Below are positions 27,338 through 35,765 of a stretch of 64,000 bases of DNA, piece by piece. The notes under the pieces are model-generated. The model saw only the letters and a program-made list of their open reading frames with translations, ran no database searches and had not been told where the DNA came from. Source of the DNA: Endomicrobiales bacterium (GTDB lineage Bacteria > Elusimicrobiota > Endomicrobiia > Endomicrobiales > JALOBY01); NCBI GenBank assembly GCA_023228045.1, contig JALOBY010000001.1, positions 1 to 64,000 of the forward strand. Direction: 5' to 3'. Position numbers and translations under genes: made by a program. How positions within the stretch are numbered: the stretch's first letter is position 1; each line of letters starts with the position of its first letter.

Positions 27338-28600
27338 TTATTCCTCTTTTAAACTATTTATAAGTGTTCTTGCTTTAAGTATGTCAATTGCCCGCTCTAA
27401 AACAGTATCGGAAACTCTTTCCTCATTTTTCTTGGCGTTATCAGTTGAACGCTTTAAGTTATAAATCTCTTCTGATTGGGCATATAATTTTGACTCTATT
27501 TCTTTTGGCACATCAATTATTATGTCTGGCATTACTCCGCCTTTTCCTGTTTTTTCATCTCTATGAATTGTCCTGCCAGATGCAGTATAGTATTTTGCGG
27601 TAGTTAAACGAAGAGCATTGCCGTCGGGCAGTGGGAGCACTGTTTGAACACTGCCTTTGCCAAAAGTTGTTGTGCCCATAATGAGTGCTCTTTTTAGGTC
27701 TTGCATTGAACCGGAAACAATTTCAGAAGCAGAAGCCGAACCACGGTTTACAAGCACTATCATTGGCAATTTACCATAAAGCGCTTTACCTATTGCCCTG
27801 TATTCGCGCCTGCTTTCTTGCTTTCTGCCCTGTGTATATACAACAAGTTTGTCGTCGCCAACAAAAAGCTCGCAAATACTAACTGCAATATCCAAAAGAC
27901 CGCCGGGGTTATTACGCAAATCCAATATTAGAGAACCCATACCCGCCTTGCTTAAATCTTCAAGAGCTTTTGACATATCCCTGTAAGAGTTTGAGTTAAA
28001 CTCACTTAGCTGAATATAACCAATATTGTCAGTTAGCATCTTGCTTTTTATTGTTTCAATTTTAATTATCTCTCTTGTGATGGTATAGTCAATCGGTTCA
28101 ACCACACCTTCGCGCGCAATGCTTATTTTAACCTTAGTGCCGGGCATGCCGCGTAGTTTTTTTACTGCATCGTTAACAGTTATACCCAGTGTGCTTTCAT
28201 TTTCAATTTTTATAATTTTATCATCGGGCAATATGCCAAGCCGATAAGCAGGTGTTCTGGGCAAAGGCGTTACAACAGTAAGCCACTCATTTTTAATTGA
28301 TATTCTTATGCCTAAACCGCCAAATTGTCCCTCAGTTTCAGTTTTAAGCTCCTTATAATCATCTGGCTCCATAAACTGTGAGAATGGATCTAATGTTTTA
28401 ACCATGCCCTTTAACGCGCCAACTATTAACTCTTTCCCATTTCTTTCTTCTACATAGTTATCTTGTATTATAGACATAACATCTATAAATAATTTTAGCT
28501 GATCATAAGTTTTATCGGCTTCCGCTCGCACCTTTGGGCTTAAAATAAGAAACCCAAAGCACACAAGCAAAACACCAATTAATAAATTCCTTTTTTTCAT
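27338..28600 (-). CDS. ctpA: Carboxyl-terminal processing peptidase (S41 family)
   Basis: This is a periplasmic serine protease of the CtpA/Prc type, 420 residues. It has a signal peptide or anchor (MKKRNLLIGVLLVCFGFLIL), a PDZ domain (about 90-170) beginning at the EGQFGGLGI motif, and the protease core. The catalytic site shows NRGSASASE (about 285-293) and the lysine of TTFGKGSVQ (Lys315). The ATG at 28600 has an AGGAG site eight bases upstream. That site directly borders repeat element A, so no separate promoter is visible. It belongs with envC and ftsX. Confidence 0.93.
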   Translation of the reverse strand: MKKRNLLIGVLLVCFGFLILSPKVRAEADKTYDQLKLFIDVMSIIQDNYVEERNGKELIVGALKGMVKTLDPFSQFMEPDDYKELKTETEGQFGGLGIRISIKNEWLTVVTPLPRTPAYRLGILPDDKIIKIENESTLGITVNDAVKKLRGMPGTKVKISIAREGVVEPIDYTITREIIKIETIKSKMLTDNIGYIQLSEFNSNSYRDMSKALEDLSKAGMGSLILDLRNNPGGLLDIAVSICELFVGDDKLVVYTQGRKQESRREYRAIGKALYGKLPMIVLVNRGSASASEIVSGSMQDLKRALIMGTTTFGKGSVQTVLPLPDGNALRLTTAKYYTASGRTIHRDEKTGKGGVMPDIIIDVPKEIESKLYAQSEEIYNLKRSTDNAKKNEERVSDTVLERAIDILKARTLINSLKEE

Positions 28601-28611
28601 CTGCAAAACTC

Positions 28612-28948
28612 CTATATCGCGTCTCACCTATCGGTGGACTTAGTATTTTTAACCATAGAACTTGCAATAGATTGCTGGATTCGACGGACGATGACGGTCT
28701 TTTCCTTCCTCAAAAAGTTCGCCCGATGTCTACACAACATCGCTCTTGCTTTTTGAGTTGTAAAACCCACGACCTCGCCCGTCTCGCTCCTAACACCTAT
28801 TGCAAGGTCTATGGTTGCTTCGTTTCATACTTGGTTTGGCTAAGATGATTTCGCCAAACCGCTAACAATGGAAAACCTATGGTTTTCCCGTTTCGTCGTC
28901 GCTCACTTCGTTCGCTGAACCCTTTCCTGAGTTGAAAAGAACATTTTG
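28612..28948. repeat. Composite palindromic intergenic element, copy A
   Basis: The stretch has no gene and is very similar to 38862-39215. A core of 166 bases is bounded by 20-base inverted ends (28651-28670 and 28797-28816, one mismatch) ending TTGCAATAG/CTATTGCAA. Inside are CTCAAAAAG/CTTTTTGAG and CGATGT/ACATCG arms. Outside the core lie hairpins CACC/GGTG (28625-28636), GGTTTGGC/GCCAAACC (28833-28860) and GGAAAACC/GGTTTTCC (28870-28888). The element fills the gap from the envC stop to the ctpA ribosome binding site. Confidence 0.8.
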
Positions 28949-28963
28949 AAATTATTGAACAAT

Positions 28964-30106
28964 TTATTGCTTTAGCCACAACACAGGGTCTTGCGGCTTG
29001 TTGTCTAAGCGAACTTCAAAGTAAAGAATCGGATCACTTTTTTTAAGAAGTCCTATCTCTTGCGCACCTTTTACCTTTGAACCTTCTTGGACACTTATAG
29101 AATCAAAACCACCATAAATTGTATAAAGAGAACCACCGTTATCAACAACTATCATTTTACCGTAAGCCCTAAATTCACCTGCAAACATTACCTGACCATT
29201 AGCAACAGCTTTTACCAAAATATCATTTTTTGACTTAATTTTTATACCGTTACTGATTATATAGGTATCTAATTGTGGGTGCTTATTTTTGCCAAATTTT
29301 ACAACTATGCTACCCGAGATTGGCCATGGCAACAATGCATAGGCCTTTGCGACTTTAAGCACTTCTTTATTTTTCTTTGCAGATGCGCGCCTTGCGTTAT
29401 CAAGCTTTGAAATAAGCGACTCTAACTCTTTTGACGACTGGGTAAGCCGTTTTATTTCCTCTTCGGCCTCAATACGTTTACCGGTAGTTGTGCTTAATAT
29501 TTCTTGTCTTTGTTTTTTTGTTATTTCTATTTGATCAAGGGTTCCCTGTTGTTCTTCTTTTAAAACGGCAAGAGTTTTTTTCGCACTCTGCCATTGTAAA
29601 CATGTCTGTTGATATTTTTTTTCCCTAATACTTGCACCAACAAGTTCAGATTTATCTTTCGCAAGCTGACTAAGCACAACTTCTTGCGATGCTATTTGCT
29701 TAAAAAGGGTTTTGGGTGTGAAAAAATTTTCCTGCCAAAACAGTGCGGCCGAGTTTAACGATGAACCCCACATTGCTTTTTCTTGTGATGCCTGATTTAC
29801 CTGACTTTCTGCCTGTCTTAAATTTGCCTGAGCAATTACTATCTTTCTATTTAGAACAAATATTTTTTTCGCGGAGGCATCAAACTGTTTTTGAATTCTT
29901 TTTAACTCTTTTCTCAAAACATCTTCTTCTTTTTTTATTATTTTTTGCTCACTTTTTTTTTGGTTTATGGTATCTTTTATTTGAGATAGCGATGAGTTTT
30001 TATTTTTAATTTCATCGTCATACTCACCTGATGATCTTACCTGCGCACAAAGCGCAAATGTAACTAAAAGTGTAAATATAGCTAATAATTTTTTGTTTTT
30101 TTTCAT
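28964..30106 (-). CDS. envC: EnvC-like murein hydrolase activator with degenerate LytM domain
   Basis: This 380-residue periplasmic protein has a signal peptide (to about residue 26, ending in VRSS), a long coiled coil (about 30-250) and a C-terminal LytM/M23-like domain. The M23 metal ligands are missing: the usual HGxxYSxYGH region reads GGSLYTIYGGF, and the last HxH region reads LYFEVR. EnvC and NlpD are degenerate in the same way and activate amidases rather than cut peptidoglycan. ftsX is immediately upstream with an overlapping stop/start (TGATG). This matches the FtsEX-EnvC system of cell separation. Confidence 0.85.
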   Translation of the reverse strand: MKKNKKLLAIFTLLVTFALCAQVRSSGEYDDEIKNKNSSLSQIKDTINQKKSEQKIIKKEEDVLRKELKRIQKQFDASAKKIFVLNRKIVIAQANLRQAESQVNQASQEKAMWGSSLNSAALFWQENFFTPKTLFKQIASQEVVLSQLAKDKSELVGASIREKKYQQTCLQWQSAKKTLAVLKEEQQGTLDQIEITKKQRQEILSTTTGKRIEAEEEIKRLTQSSKELESLISKLDNARRASAKKNKEVLKVAKAYALLPWPISGSIVVKFGKNKHPQLDTYIISNGIKIKSKNDILVKAVANGQVMFAGEFRAYGKMIVVDNGGSLYTIYGGFDSISVQEGSKVKGAQEIGLLKKSDPILYFEVRLDNKPQDPVLWLKQ

Positions 30107-30819
30107 CACTCTATATCAAAAAACATTATGGCAAAAATTGCACCAAGCAAAACCGGCGCGGCATAATAGTACCAGCTTGGCCATAAATTAAATATACCAC
30201 CAACATATAATGCTAAGAGGTAAAACACCAGCGAAACCAATCCGCCAAGCAGCATACCCGACAATTTATAAAAAATATAGTTTTTATAATCCGCTCTGAT
30301 AAAGCGATGTTTCCAAAAATAAAAAAATAACATAGCAATAAACGCAACAACAATAGACCAAAGACAAAATTGTGAAAAATACCTTGCGTAATCACCCATT
30401 TTCTGGGTGTACAAAAAAATCTGCGTGTCGTATTTTATTGATATAACACCTGAGAGCTGTGCGGCAAACTTGCTTATGTATTTGGCGCTTTCATCGGTAA
30501 CATCTATGGGTTTTACAACAAAGTATGAAAAAAATGGGTTTTGACTACCATCAAGTATATTTTTCAGTTCAGGTTTTTCATTTATGGCGCTTTCAAAAAC
30601 TCGTTCGTTGGTTATAAACTCTATGGAAGATATTTGTGGAAATTCGGATAGGCGTTGGGATATCTCTTGTTGATTAGATTGTGGTAAAACAAAAACATAT
30701 ATTACAGAGTTTTTTACAAATTCGTTATGCGCGGCCTTAACACCAACAAACGCATTAACAAAAAAACCCGCTAAAACAAGCAGTAAAGAAATGTAAACAG
30801 CTTTAATAAAATTACCCAT
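30106..30819 (-). CDS. ftsX: Cell division protein FtsX-like permease
   Basis: This 237-residue protein has the FtsX layout: one N-terminal membrane segment (about 8-28), an extracellular domain of about 110 residues (IYVFVLPQSNQQEISQRLSE ... IKYDTQIFLY), and three C-terminal segments. It is shorter than typical FtsX (about 300). With FtsE it would transmit ATP hydrolysis to EnvC, which is encoded next. ftsE is not adjacent on either side in the window. Identification rests on topology, the ECD pattern and the envC linkage. Confidence 0.75.
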   Translation of the reverse strand: MGNFIKAVYISLLLVLAGFFVNAFVGVKAAHNEFVKNSVIYVFVLPQSNQQEISQRLSEFPQISSIEFITNERVFESAINEKPELKNILDGSQNPFFSYFVVKPIDVTDESAKYISKFAAQLSGVISIKYDTQIFLYTQKMGDYARYFSQFCLWSIVVAFIAMLFFYFWKHRFIRADYKNYIFYKLSGMLLGGLVSLVFYLLALYVGGIFNLWPSWYYYAAPVLLGAIFAIMFFDIE

Positions 30820-30831
30820 AAATTAAGGTAG

Positions 30832-30860
30832 ATTTTATATTAAATTAACACACCTGTAAA
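30832..30860 (-). promoter_or_regulatory. Possible promoter before ftsX
   Basis: TTTACA (30855-30860) and TAAAAT (30832-30837) are 17 bases apart on the minus strand. The predicted start lies only about six bases from the ftsX ATG, which has no ribosome binding site, so the mRNA would be nearly leaderless. Confidence 0.35.
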
Positions 30861-30872
30861 GAAACTGTTTTT

Positions 30873-32336
30873 TCACGGCATTTTATTTTGAACTTTACGC
30901 ATAGCAATGGAATAAATGTCAATGTATTTTAAAACTGAGCTTTCCCACGAATAATCGCAAGACATGGTCGAGCGCATAAGGTCTTGCCACTTAGCTTTAT
31001 TTTTATAAAGTTCAGCACATCTGCTTACAACATCGATAAAACTTTTCTGATTAAAATTATCAAAAACAAAGCCGTTGCCAGAAGAATTTTGAGGATTGTA
31101 TTGCTTAACTGTGTCTTTAAGGCCACCAGTTGCAAAAACAACAGGTATTGTGCCGTATGCAAGAGATATCATTTGGCTTAAACCGCAGGGTTCAAAACGC
31201 GACGGCATTAAAAACACATCGGACCCTGCATAAATCTGATGCGCTAATGTTTCATTAAACTCAAAATGCGCATAAAATTTGTTTTTGTGTTTTTTCATAA
31301 TTGCATTGAGCTTTTTTTGCAACGATTGGCCTCCTTTGCCAAGCACCACAACATAAACGCCTCGGTTAAGTAATTCTTGCGCACACGAAATTAATAGGTC
31401 TAAACCTTTTTGCGAGTCAAGACGGGAAACAACACCGGCAACTAAATCATTATCTGATGCGTCTAAATTGCAATACTTAATCAAATCTTTTTTACATATA
31501 GCTTTACCCCTGAGGTCTTGTTTTGAATAATTACTGGCTATAAGCGAGTCGGTTTTTGGGCTCCAGTATTGGTAATCAATACCGTTTAAAATACCGTAAA
31601 GATCATCTTTGCGATACTGCAATATCTTTTCCATACCACAGCCAAACATAGAAGTTAAAATTTCTTGCGCGTAAGACGAGCTTACTGTGTTTATTACATC
31701 ACAATAAACAAGCGCCGCCTTCATAAAGTTAAAAGCTCCAAAAAACTCAAACTTTTCCCGGGTAAAATCAAGCCAAGAAAACCCTGCCGCATCAATTGTA
31801 TCGGGTGCAAAAATTCCCTGATAGGCGATGTTATGGATGGTAAAAACAGATGCTGTTTGTGCAAAATAATTGTCTGTTGTATAAACAGTTTTTAAGTATG
31901 CCGGAATTAAAGCGCTTTGCCAGTCATTGCAATGTATAACATCGGGCTGAAAACCCAGAAATTTTGATAACTCAAGCGCGCCGCGAGAGAGAAATATAAA
32001 CCTTTCTCTGTTGTCCGGGTAATCTTTGCCTTTTTCGCCATAGACATCTTTTCTTGAAAAATATTTTTGATTTTCCAGAAAATAGTAGCACACACCATTT
32101 AAAACGGTAGTTTTAATAAAAGCGTATTCTATGGTTTTACCTATTGGTATTAATAACCTGCCGGGAAGTTTTGTTAAATGATATGTTTTTTCATCTATAC
32201 TTGAGTACTTTGGCAATACAACGCAAACTTCATGCTTTTTTGCTTTAAGAGCAGGTGGAAGCGAGCCGGCAACATCAGCCAACCCTCCAACTTTTACAAA
32301 AGGCGAACACTCAGCAGTAACAAAAAGAATTTTCAT
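30873..32336 (-). CDS. glgA: Glycogen synthase (ADP-glucose type)
   Basis: The enzyme elongates alpha-1,4-glucan from ADP-glucose. The 487-residue GT5 protein has the N-terminal KVGGLADV motif (about 17-24), HNIAYQG, GILNGID (start of the second domain) and the C-terminal EPCGLSQMISLAYGTIPVV nucleotide-sugar site. It lies downstream of galT. The ATG at 32336 has no clear Shine-Dalgarno sequence; a perfect palindrome (32346-32360) occupies the region. Storage glycogen metabolism is implied, but no glgB or glgC is present here. Confidence 0.93.
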   Translation of the reverse strand: MKILFVTAECSPFVKVGGLADVAGSLPPALKAKKHEVCVVLPKYSSIDEKTYHLTKLPGRLLIPIGKTIEYAFIKTTVLNGVCYYFLENQKYFSRKDVYGEKGKDYPDNRERFIFLSRGALELSKFLGFQPDVIHCNDWQSALIPAYLKTVYTTDNYFAQTASVFTIHNIAYQGIFAPDTIDAAGFSWLDFTREKFEFFGAFNFMKAALVYCDVINTVSSSYAQEILTSMFGCGMEKILQYRKDDLYGILNGIDYQYWSPKTDSLIASNYSKQDLRGKAICKKDLIKYCNLDASDNDLVAGVVSRLDSQKGLDLLISCAQELLNRGVYVVVLGKGGQSLQKKLNAIMKKHKNKFYAHFEFNETLAHQIYAGSDVFLMPSRFEPCGLSQMISLAYGTIPVVFATGGLKDTVKQYNPQNSSGNGFVFDNFNQKSFIDVVSRCAELYKNKAKWQDLMRSTMSCDYSWESSVLKYIDIYSIAMRKVQNKMP

Positions 32337-32345
32337 TTGATTGTT

Positions 32346-32360
32346 TTCAATTTAATTGAA
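32346..32360. promoter_or_regulatory. Perfect palindrome in the glgA leader
   Basis: TTCAATT-T-AATTGAA is a 15-base perfect palindrome lying 10-24 bases ahead of the glgA start, where a ribosome binding site would be expected. It could be an operator or a weak hairpin over the initiation region. AT-rich sequence makes chance occurrence possible. Confidence 0.3.
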
Positions 32361-32375
32361 GTTATATTTTGTACC

Positions 32376-33371
32376 TTACAACACTTCTCTTAAAAACTTC
32401 GCCGCATCTTCAGGGCTTGTCGGGTTTATATAAAAACCAGAGCCCCACTCAAAGCCGGCAATCTTTGTAAGTTTTGGCATAATTTCTATATGCCAGTGAA
32501 AGATGTTCCTGTCATTATTTTTATGCGGCCAATTGTGCAATATGTAATTATAATCGGGGTTAGATAATGCTTCATTTAACTTACCAAGCACCGTTTTTAG
32601 CGCTCTGGCAAGCTCAGATGCTTCCTTTTCACTTATGTCTTCATAAGCACTATCGTGCGACCTTGGCAAAACCCAAATCTCAAAAGGAAAGCGCGAAGCA
32701 AATGGGCAAAATGCAATAAAATTATCATTTTCATAAACAACTCTGCTGTTTGAATTAAGTTCCGTGTTAATCATATCGCAAAAAACGCAACGCCCTTTAA
32801 ACTCAAAATATTTTTTTGCACTGCTAAGCTCTTCAAGCACTTTTTTAGGAACAATTGGGGTGGCGATTAGTTGAGAGTGTGGATGCTCTAGCGTTGCACC
32901 TGCTGATAAACCATGATTTTTAAAAATCAAAATATATTCCATACGCAAATCTTTTTTTAAGTCGTTAATTCGTTCCGCGTAAGTAAGCAATATGCTCTTG
33001 TACTGTTCAACTGAAAGCAATGCACCGCTTTTAGAATGCTCTGGTGTTTCAATTATCACTTCATGTGCGCCAATACCGTTCATTTTGTCATACATATTTT
33101 CACCGCGAGTAAGCACCTCACCTTCTACCCTAAGAGCGGGGAACTTGTTTGGTATAACGCGAATATCCCACCCTGTTGAATTTTTATGGCGGCCAACTTT
33201 ACCTACCGCGTATATTTCACTTGGGGTAAGTTTTTCGTTACCTTCACAAAACGGGCATGATTTATGATCTGTTTTTTGCGCAGGTTTTTCTTCTTGTAAC
33301 GGCCTTCCCCCGCGTTCTTGCGAAATTATTACCCACCTGCCTGTTACCGGATCTTTCCTTAACTCCGACAT
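32376..33371 (-). CDS. galT: Galactose-1-phosphate uridylyltransferase
   Basis: This Leloir pathway enzyme exchanges UMP between UDP-glucose and galactose 1-phosphate. The 331-residue HIT-superfamily protein has the zinc pair Cys39/Cys42 (CPFC). The nucleophilic histidine lies in LEHPHSQLIA (about 163), and the second half carries CVFCDM and HWHIEIMP. A GGAGG site precedes the ATG at 33371. The next gene is glgA, which suggests a sugar nucleotide/glycogen unit; related enzymes may accept ADP-glucose or glucose 1-phosphate. Confidence 0.92.
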   Translation of the reverse strand: MSELRKDPVTGRWVIISQERGGRPLQEEKPAQKTDHKSCPFCEGNEKLTPSEIYAVGKVGRHKNSTGWDIRVIPNKFPALRVEGEVLTRGENMYDKMNGIGAHEVIIETPEHSKSGALLSVEQYKSILLTYAERINDLKKDLRMEYILIFKNHGLSAGATLEHPHSQLIATPIVPKKVLEELSSAKKYFEFKGRCVFCDMINTELNSNSRVVYENDNFIAFCPFASRFPFEIWVLPRSHDSAYEDISEKEASELARALKTVLGKLNEALSNPDYNYILHNWPHKNNDRNIFHWHIEIMPKLTKIAGFEWGSGFYINPTSPEDAAKFLREVL

Positions 33372-33450
33372 TTGAACCCTCCGAGAAGTTAATTAAATAA
33401 AATAAATATATGTGCTTTTGTATAATGTATAAAATTATTTAACAGAAAAA

Positions 33451-34368
33451 CTAAGCAATGCTTATACTATTTAAGTATTTAATACTGTTTGAAAGTTCGT
33501 CAAATGTGGATTTAGAGTGTGCCTCAACTACCAAACAATGTTCTTTTTTTATGTAAGGCAACAAACATTTAAAGTCAAAATCACCGCTACCTGGAGCGTA
33601 ATGGTCCACAATTTTGCGCAAATCGTGTAAATGAAAACCACCAATGTGCTTTGCAAGCGGAGCTATTATCTCAATATGGTTTTTGCTCCAAAGTATTCTT
33701 GAAAAAACTTCAGCATGGCCGTTATCATGCCAATAATATAAAGGAGCTCCAACAAATTTATCAAATATATCGCAGAGCTCTTGAGTGGAAGGTATTTCAT
33801 GCGTGTAAAAACGGTTTTCAAGGCCGAGTGCTATGCCATTTTTAGCCGCAAAATTTGCAAGCTCGTCTAAAGAACTATAAAGCCGCTCTAAATATTTACC
33901 TGCATTCGCAGCACGCCTTATGCGCAAATCTTCTAAATCTTTCAGGTACTCACGGTTTGCCCCAAAAAGTGTAAACTTTTTTAATAATTCGTGACCATCC
34001 GGAGAAGAAGGTACTTCGCCGCAGTGCACAACAACAAATTTCGCGCCAACGTGTTTGGCTGTTTCTATAGATTTTTTTGTATAAGTGATTGCATTGTAAC
34101 GCTCTTGTGCATCGTCGGAGGTTAAGAGATATCCGGAGTATATTGTGCGCCCTTTTGGAAGCTCTTGAATTTTTGGGCAGTAATTATGCACACTCAAAAC
34201 ACTTACTTCACCACGAGTAACAGATTTTTCAATTTCACTAAGCCAAGAATCTGGTATTTCAACATTTAGTTCAACTGCTTTAAACCCAGCTCTTTGCGTA
34301 CTCTCTAAAAGTGGCTGCCAAGAAGATGCATTTTTAGCACCATATGCTGTTGAAAGCGCCAAAGTCAT
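33451..34368 (-). CDS. Sugar phosphate isomerase/epimerase family protein (xylose isomerase-like TIM barrel)
   Basis: This 305-residue protein belongs to the AP-endonuclease-2/xylose isomerase-like superfamily. The visible metal-site segments are VVVHCGE (about 115-121), GLENRFYTHEIPSTQE (about 183-198), YYWHDNGHAEVF, GFHLHD and CLVVEAH. Reactions vary widely in this family, so no substrate is assigned. It overlaps scpB by four bases (ATGA) and closes the M50-trpS-scpA-scpB operon. Confidence 0.8.
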   Translation of the reverse strand: MTLALSTAYGAKNASSWQPLLESTQRAGFKAVELNVEIPDSWLSEIEKSVTRGEVSVLSVHNYCPKIQELPKGRTIYSGYLLTSDDAQERYNAITYTKKSIETAKHVGAKFVVVHCGEVPSSPDGHELLKKFTLFGANREYLKDLEDLRIRRAANAGKYLERLYSSLDELANFAAKNGIALGLENRFYTHEIPSTQELCDIFDKFVGAPLYYWHDNGHAEVFSRILWSKNHIEIIAPLAKHIGGFHLHDLRKIVDHYAPGSGDFDFKCLLPYIKKEHCLVVEAHSKSTFDELSNSIKYLNSISIA

Positions 34369-34967
34369 TCCAACTCCAATTTTTGCTGTGTCTCTGCTTC
34401 AAGCGCTTCTTCTTGTGGCCCAAGCTCTTCCGCCGGCTCTTCTTGTGGAGCAAGTTCTTCTATAACCGGTAATTCGCTTAAGTTGGCCAAACCAAAATGT
34501 GCCAAAAATTCTTGTGTTGTACCATAAAGCAACGGCCGGCCAAGAGTTTCTTTTCTGCCAGCAATTTTTATTAGCTTTCTTTCAAGCAGTGTCTCTAAAA
34601 CGCCTGAGGCCTCAACACCTCTTATTTCCTCTACTTCTGAGCGTGTTATCGGCTGTTTATAAGCTATAATTGCAAGCGTTTCTACAGCGGACGGTGAAAG
34701 TTTCAGGGTAGATTTTTCTCTGTAAAGGCGGCGTACCCATGGGCTATACTCCCTGCGAGTACAAAGCTGCCAGCCACCTGCCACAAACCTAATTTCAACG
34801 GGGCTATTTCGCTCTTTTAAATTTTCACTTAGTTCTTGTACAAGAGTTTCTAAATCGTGCCCTTGCGCGGCTTCACCTAAAGCATCTTTCATTGCCACCA
34901 AAGGTAATGACTGATCTGCCACAAAAAGCAATGCTTCTATAATTTTTTTTACATCATTCTTTTCCAT
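34365..34967 (-). CDS. scpB: Segregation and condensation protein B
   Basis: ScpB is the winged-helix kleisin-associated subunit of the SMC-ScpAB condensin. The 200-residue protein shows IIEALLFVADQSLP at the start, LSPSAVETLAIIAYKQPITRSEVEEIRGVEASGVLETLLERKLIKIAGR in the second winged helix, and GRPLLYGTT. An acidic Glu/Ala-rich tail (EELAPQEEPAEELG) follows. It is three bases after scpA. Confidence 0.95.
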   Translation of the reverse strand: MEKNDVKKIIEALLFVADQSLPLVAMKDALGEAAQGHDLETLVQELSENLKERNSPVEIRFVAGGWQLCTRREYSPWVRRLYREKSTLKLSPSAVETLAIIAYKQPITRSEVEEIRGVEASGVLETLLERKLIKIAGRKETLGRPLLYGTTQEFLAHFGLANLSELPVIEELAPQEEPAEELGPQEEALEAETQQKLELE

Positions 34968-34970
34968 ATT

Positions 34971-35762
34971 TTAATTACCTTCTTCTTTCGGCTTCTCTAA
35001 GAAGCCATTAGTTTCTTGTACCTTATCGGCATCGCTTAGCGGATCTATAAGCTTTAATTGATTCTCGTTTTCACTTAGCGCATATATTCTTATTTCACCG
35101 AAAATATCTTTTTGGCGCACAGCAATTTGTTTAAGACGTATTAATTCAAGTAATGCCAAAAAACATAAAATTAAACCGCGGCGGTTTTTTTCTAAACACA
35201 ATAAATCGTCAAATGTTATAAATTGTTTTTCTTCTAAAATGTCAAGTATATCTCGTATCTTTTTTTCAATTGGTATTTCTTCGTAAATAACTTCTTTTAC
35301 TTCACCTGAAGGAAGGTCAGATAGCACGCGTTTAAAGTTTTCTATCAAATCAAATAGCGAAACATCCAGCACAAAATCTTCTTTGTTTACAAGCGGTGTG
35401 CTGCGGTAAAAATAATCGGCGTTGCGAACCTCACTATCAGACAGAGTACCAGCAACTTCTTTGAACTTTTGATACTCAAGCAACCGGGCTTTAAAATCTT
35501 CCAACGGGTCGGGCCCTTCTTCTTCCCCTTCTTCCTGCGGTAAAAGCATTTTCGCTTTTATTTGCATAAGCGTAGCTGCCATTACCAAAAACTCACCGGC
35601 AATTTCTAAATTCAGCTCTTGCATAACATCAAGATATTTAAGATACTCCTCCGTAATGTCGGCGATTGGTATTTGGGCAATTTCCATATCGCTTTTTTTA
35701 ATAAGATGTAAAAGCAAATCAAGCGGCCCTTCAAAAACATCAAGATTGATTGAGTAAACCAT
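34971..35762 (-). CDS. scpA: Segregation and condensation protein A (kleisin)
   Basis: ScpA bridges the two heads of SMC in chromosome condensation. The 263-residue protein has the canonical N-terminus FEGPLDLLLHLIKKSDMEIAQIPIADITEEYL and MAATLMQIKAKMLLP, then a winged helix near the C-terminus (FLALLELIRLKQIAVRQKDIFGEI). It is flanked by trpS and scpB with three-base gaps. The trpS-scpA-scpB order is common in bacteria. Confidence 0.95.
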   Translation of the reverse strand: MVYSINLDVFEGPLDLLLHLIKKSDMEIAQIPIADITEEYLKYLDVMQELNLEIAGEFLVMAATLMQIKAKMLLPQEEGEEEGPDPLEDFKARLLEYQKFKEVAGTLSDSEVRNADYFYRSTPLVNKEDFVLDVSLFDLIENFKRVLSDLPSGEVKEVIYEEIPIEKKIRDILDILEEKQFITFDDLLCLEKNRRGLILCFLALLELIRLKQIAVRQKDIFGEIRIYALSENENQLKLIDPLSDADKVQETNGFLEKPKEEGN

Positions 35763-35765
35763 AAT

